From NCBI RefSeq assembly GCF_013820765.1, contig NZ_JABJVM010000004.1, positions 186,001-250,000 of the forward strand: DNA of 64,000 bases, given 5' to 3'. Within the stretch, counting starts at the first letter, position 1, and the number at the start of each line of letters is the position of its first letter. The position numbers and the translations under genes are program-made. The notes under the pieces are model-generated. The model did no database searches. It was not told the DNA's origin and worked only from the letters and a program-made list of their open reading frames with translations. Source of the stretch: Paenilisteria rustica. GTDB lineage: Bacteria > Bacillota > Bacilli > Lactobacillales > Listeriaceae. Positions 63,600 to 64,000 of the stretch are shown in pieces.

Positions 63600-64000
63600 T
63601 TATTTAAATGCTGCGATGAAAGCAGGTACATAATCTGGTAAATCTGGCGGGCGACGACTCGAAATAATGTGACCGTCCGTAATAACTGCTTCATCGTGCC
63701 AAATCGCACCGGCATTCGTCATATCATCCTTGATACCAGGCGTACTTGTGACGTTGACACCATCTAGGATTCCAGCTGAAATAAGCACCCAGCCGGCGTG
63801 ACAAATTTGGCCAATCGGTTTCTTTTGCTTATCAAAGTAGCGTACAAATTCCAATACTTTATCGAAGCGGCGCAACTTATCTGGCGACCAGCCTCCCGGA
63901 ACTAAGATTCCGTCATAGTCTTCCACTTTAATGTCATCGAAGCTAAAATCACTCGTTGCCGGAACACCATACTTCCCGTGGTAGACAACGCCGGCTTCTT
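63600..64000 (-). CDS. DJ-1/PfpI-family protein, C-terminal part (cut by window edge)
   Basis: The visible 133 residues are the C-terminal part of a PfpI-type protein, with the nucleophile-elbow cysteine in GQICHAGW and the conserved acidic segment EDYDGILVPGG. The frame continues past the window end (GVVYHGKYGVPATSD is still in frame), so the ATG-like start at 63926 is internal. Family roles include deglycation-type repair and peptidase-like or chaperone stress functions. From memory L. monocytogenes lmo2256 is the match. Confidence 0.9.
   Translation of the reverse strand, partial: EAGVVYHGKYGVPATSDFSFDDIKVEDYDGILVPGGWSPDKLRRFDKVLEFVRYFDKQKKPIGQICHAGWVLISAGILDGVNVTSTPGIKDDMTNAGAIWHDEAVITDGHIISSRRPPDLPDYVPAFIAAFK

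Noticed and set aside
1-64000. tRNA or rRNA genes, prophage or insertion sequences
   Set aside because: No cloverleaf with a GTTCGA-type loop, no rRNA segment, and no transposase, integrase or phage structural gene was recognised on either strand.

Overview
This window comes from a low-GC Gram-positive bacterium, most likely a Listeria or close Listeriaceae relative. The evidence is the gene order: ecsB-ecsA / HIT / yhaH / DUF3267 / prsA / yhaM-yhaN-yhaO / nudix / ylbF / DUF445 / fumC / class A PBP / ArsC-like / CDF, then DUF47-PiT, the fused amino-acid transporter ArpJ with its ATPase, an aminotransferase, a purine permease and a DJ-1/PfpI protein. From memory this is the order around lmo2206-lmo2256 of L. 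monocytogenes. Strong AGGAGG ribosome sites and CtsR, CcpA and PurR operators also fit a Bacillales core regulatory network. No rRNA, tRNA, prophage, insertion sequence or CRISPR array was found.

Layout. 1-1050: 5' part of clpB (minus) with a CtsR-controlled promoter. 1.1-17.7 kb: an accessory-looking block with an AraC/glycosidase-like fusion and an MFS carrier, two tandem M20 amidohydrolases, a Bax-inhibitor family protein, a lone Cas6-like protein, treR, a two-component system with an ABC exporter, then trehalose PTS (treB) and phosphotrehalase (treA). TreR-type palindromes occur at both treR and treB although about 4.5 kb of other genes separates them. 17.4-17.7 kb: a structured, terminator-ended non-coding stretch. 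17.7-23 kb: Cof phosphatase, a small HTH protein, the coproporphyrin-route heme genes hemE-hemH-hemY and a divergent heme monooxygenase. 23-40 kb: Ecs transporter, HIT, small envelope proteins, PrsA foldase, the YhaO-YhaN-YhaM nuclease cluster, a degenerate Nudix protein, fumarase and a class A penicillin-binding protein.

40-48 kb: an ArsC-like protein without its catalytic cysteine, a CDF exporter, a CNNM/CBS transporter with a structured leader, metabolic singletons and a phosphate permease pair. 48-53 kb: a catabolic unit (AraC regulator, GPH symporter, GH3 glycosidase) with a cre site. 53-64 kb: ArpJ-type transporter and ATPase, aminotransferase, a MerR operon containing a GNAT gene broken by one in-frame stop, a four-unit tandem array of about 161 bp, a HAD phosphatase, a PurR-controlled purine permease, small membrane proteins and the 3' part of a DJ-1/PfpI gene.

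The least explained items are a dispersed repeat family (six copies: about 40.24 kb, 41.90 kb and four in tandem at 59.44-60.09 kb) whose outer stems differ in sequence between copies yet remain self-complementary, and the lone Cas6-like gene with no array or effector nearby. All functional calls are by reading motifs and context; no database search was possible.
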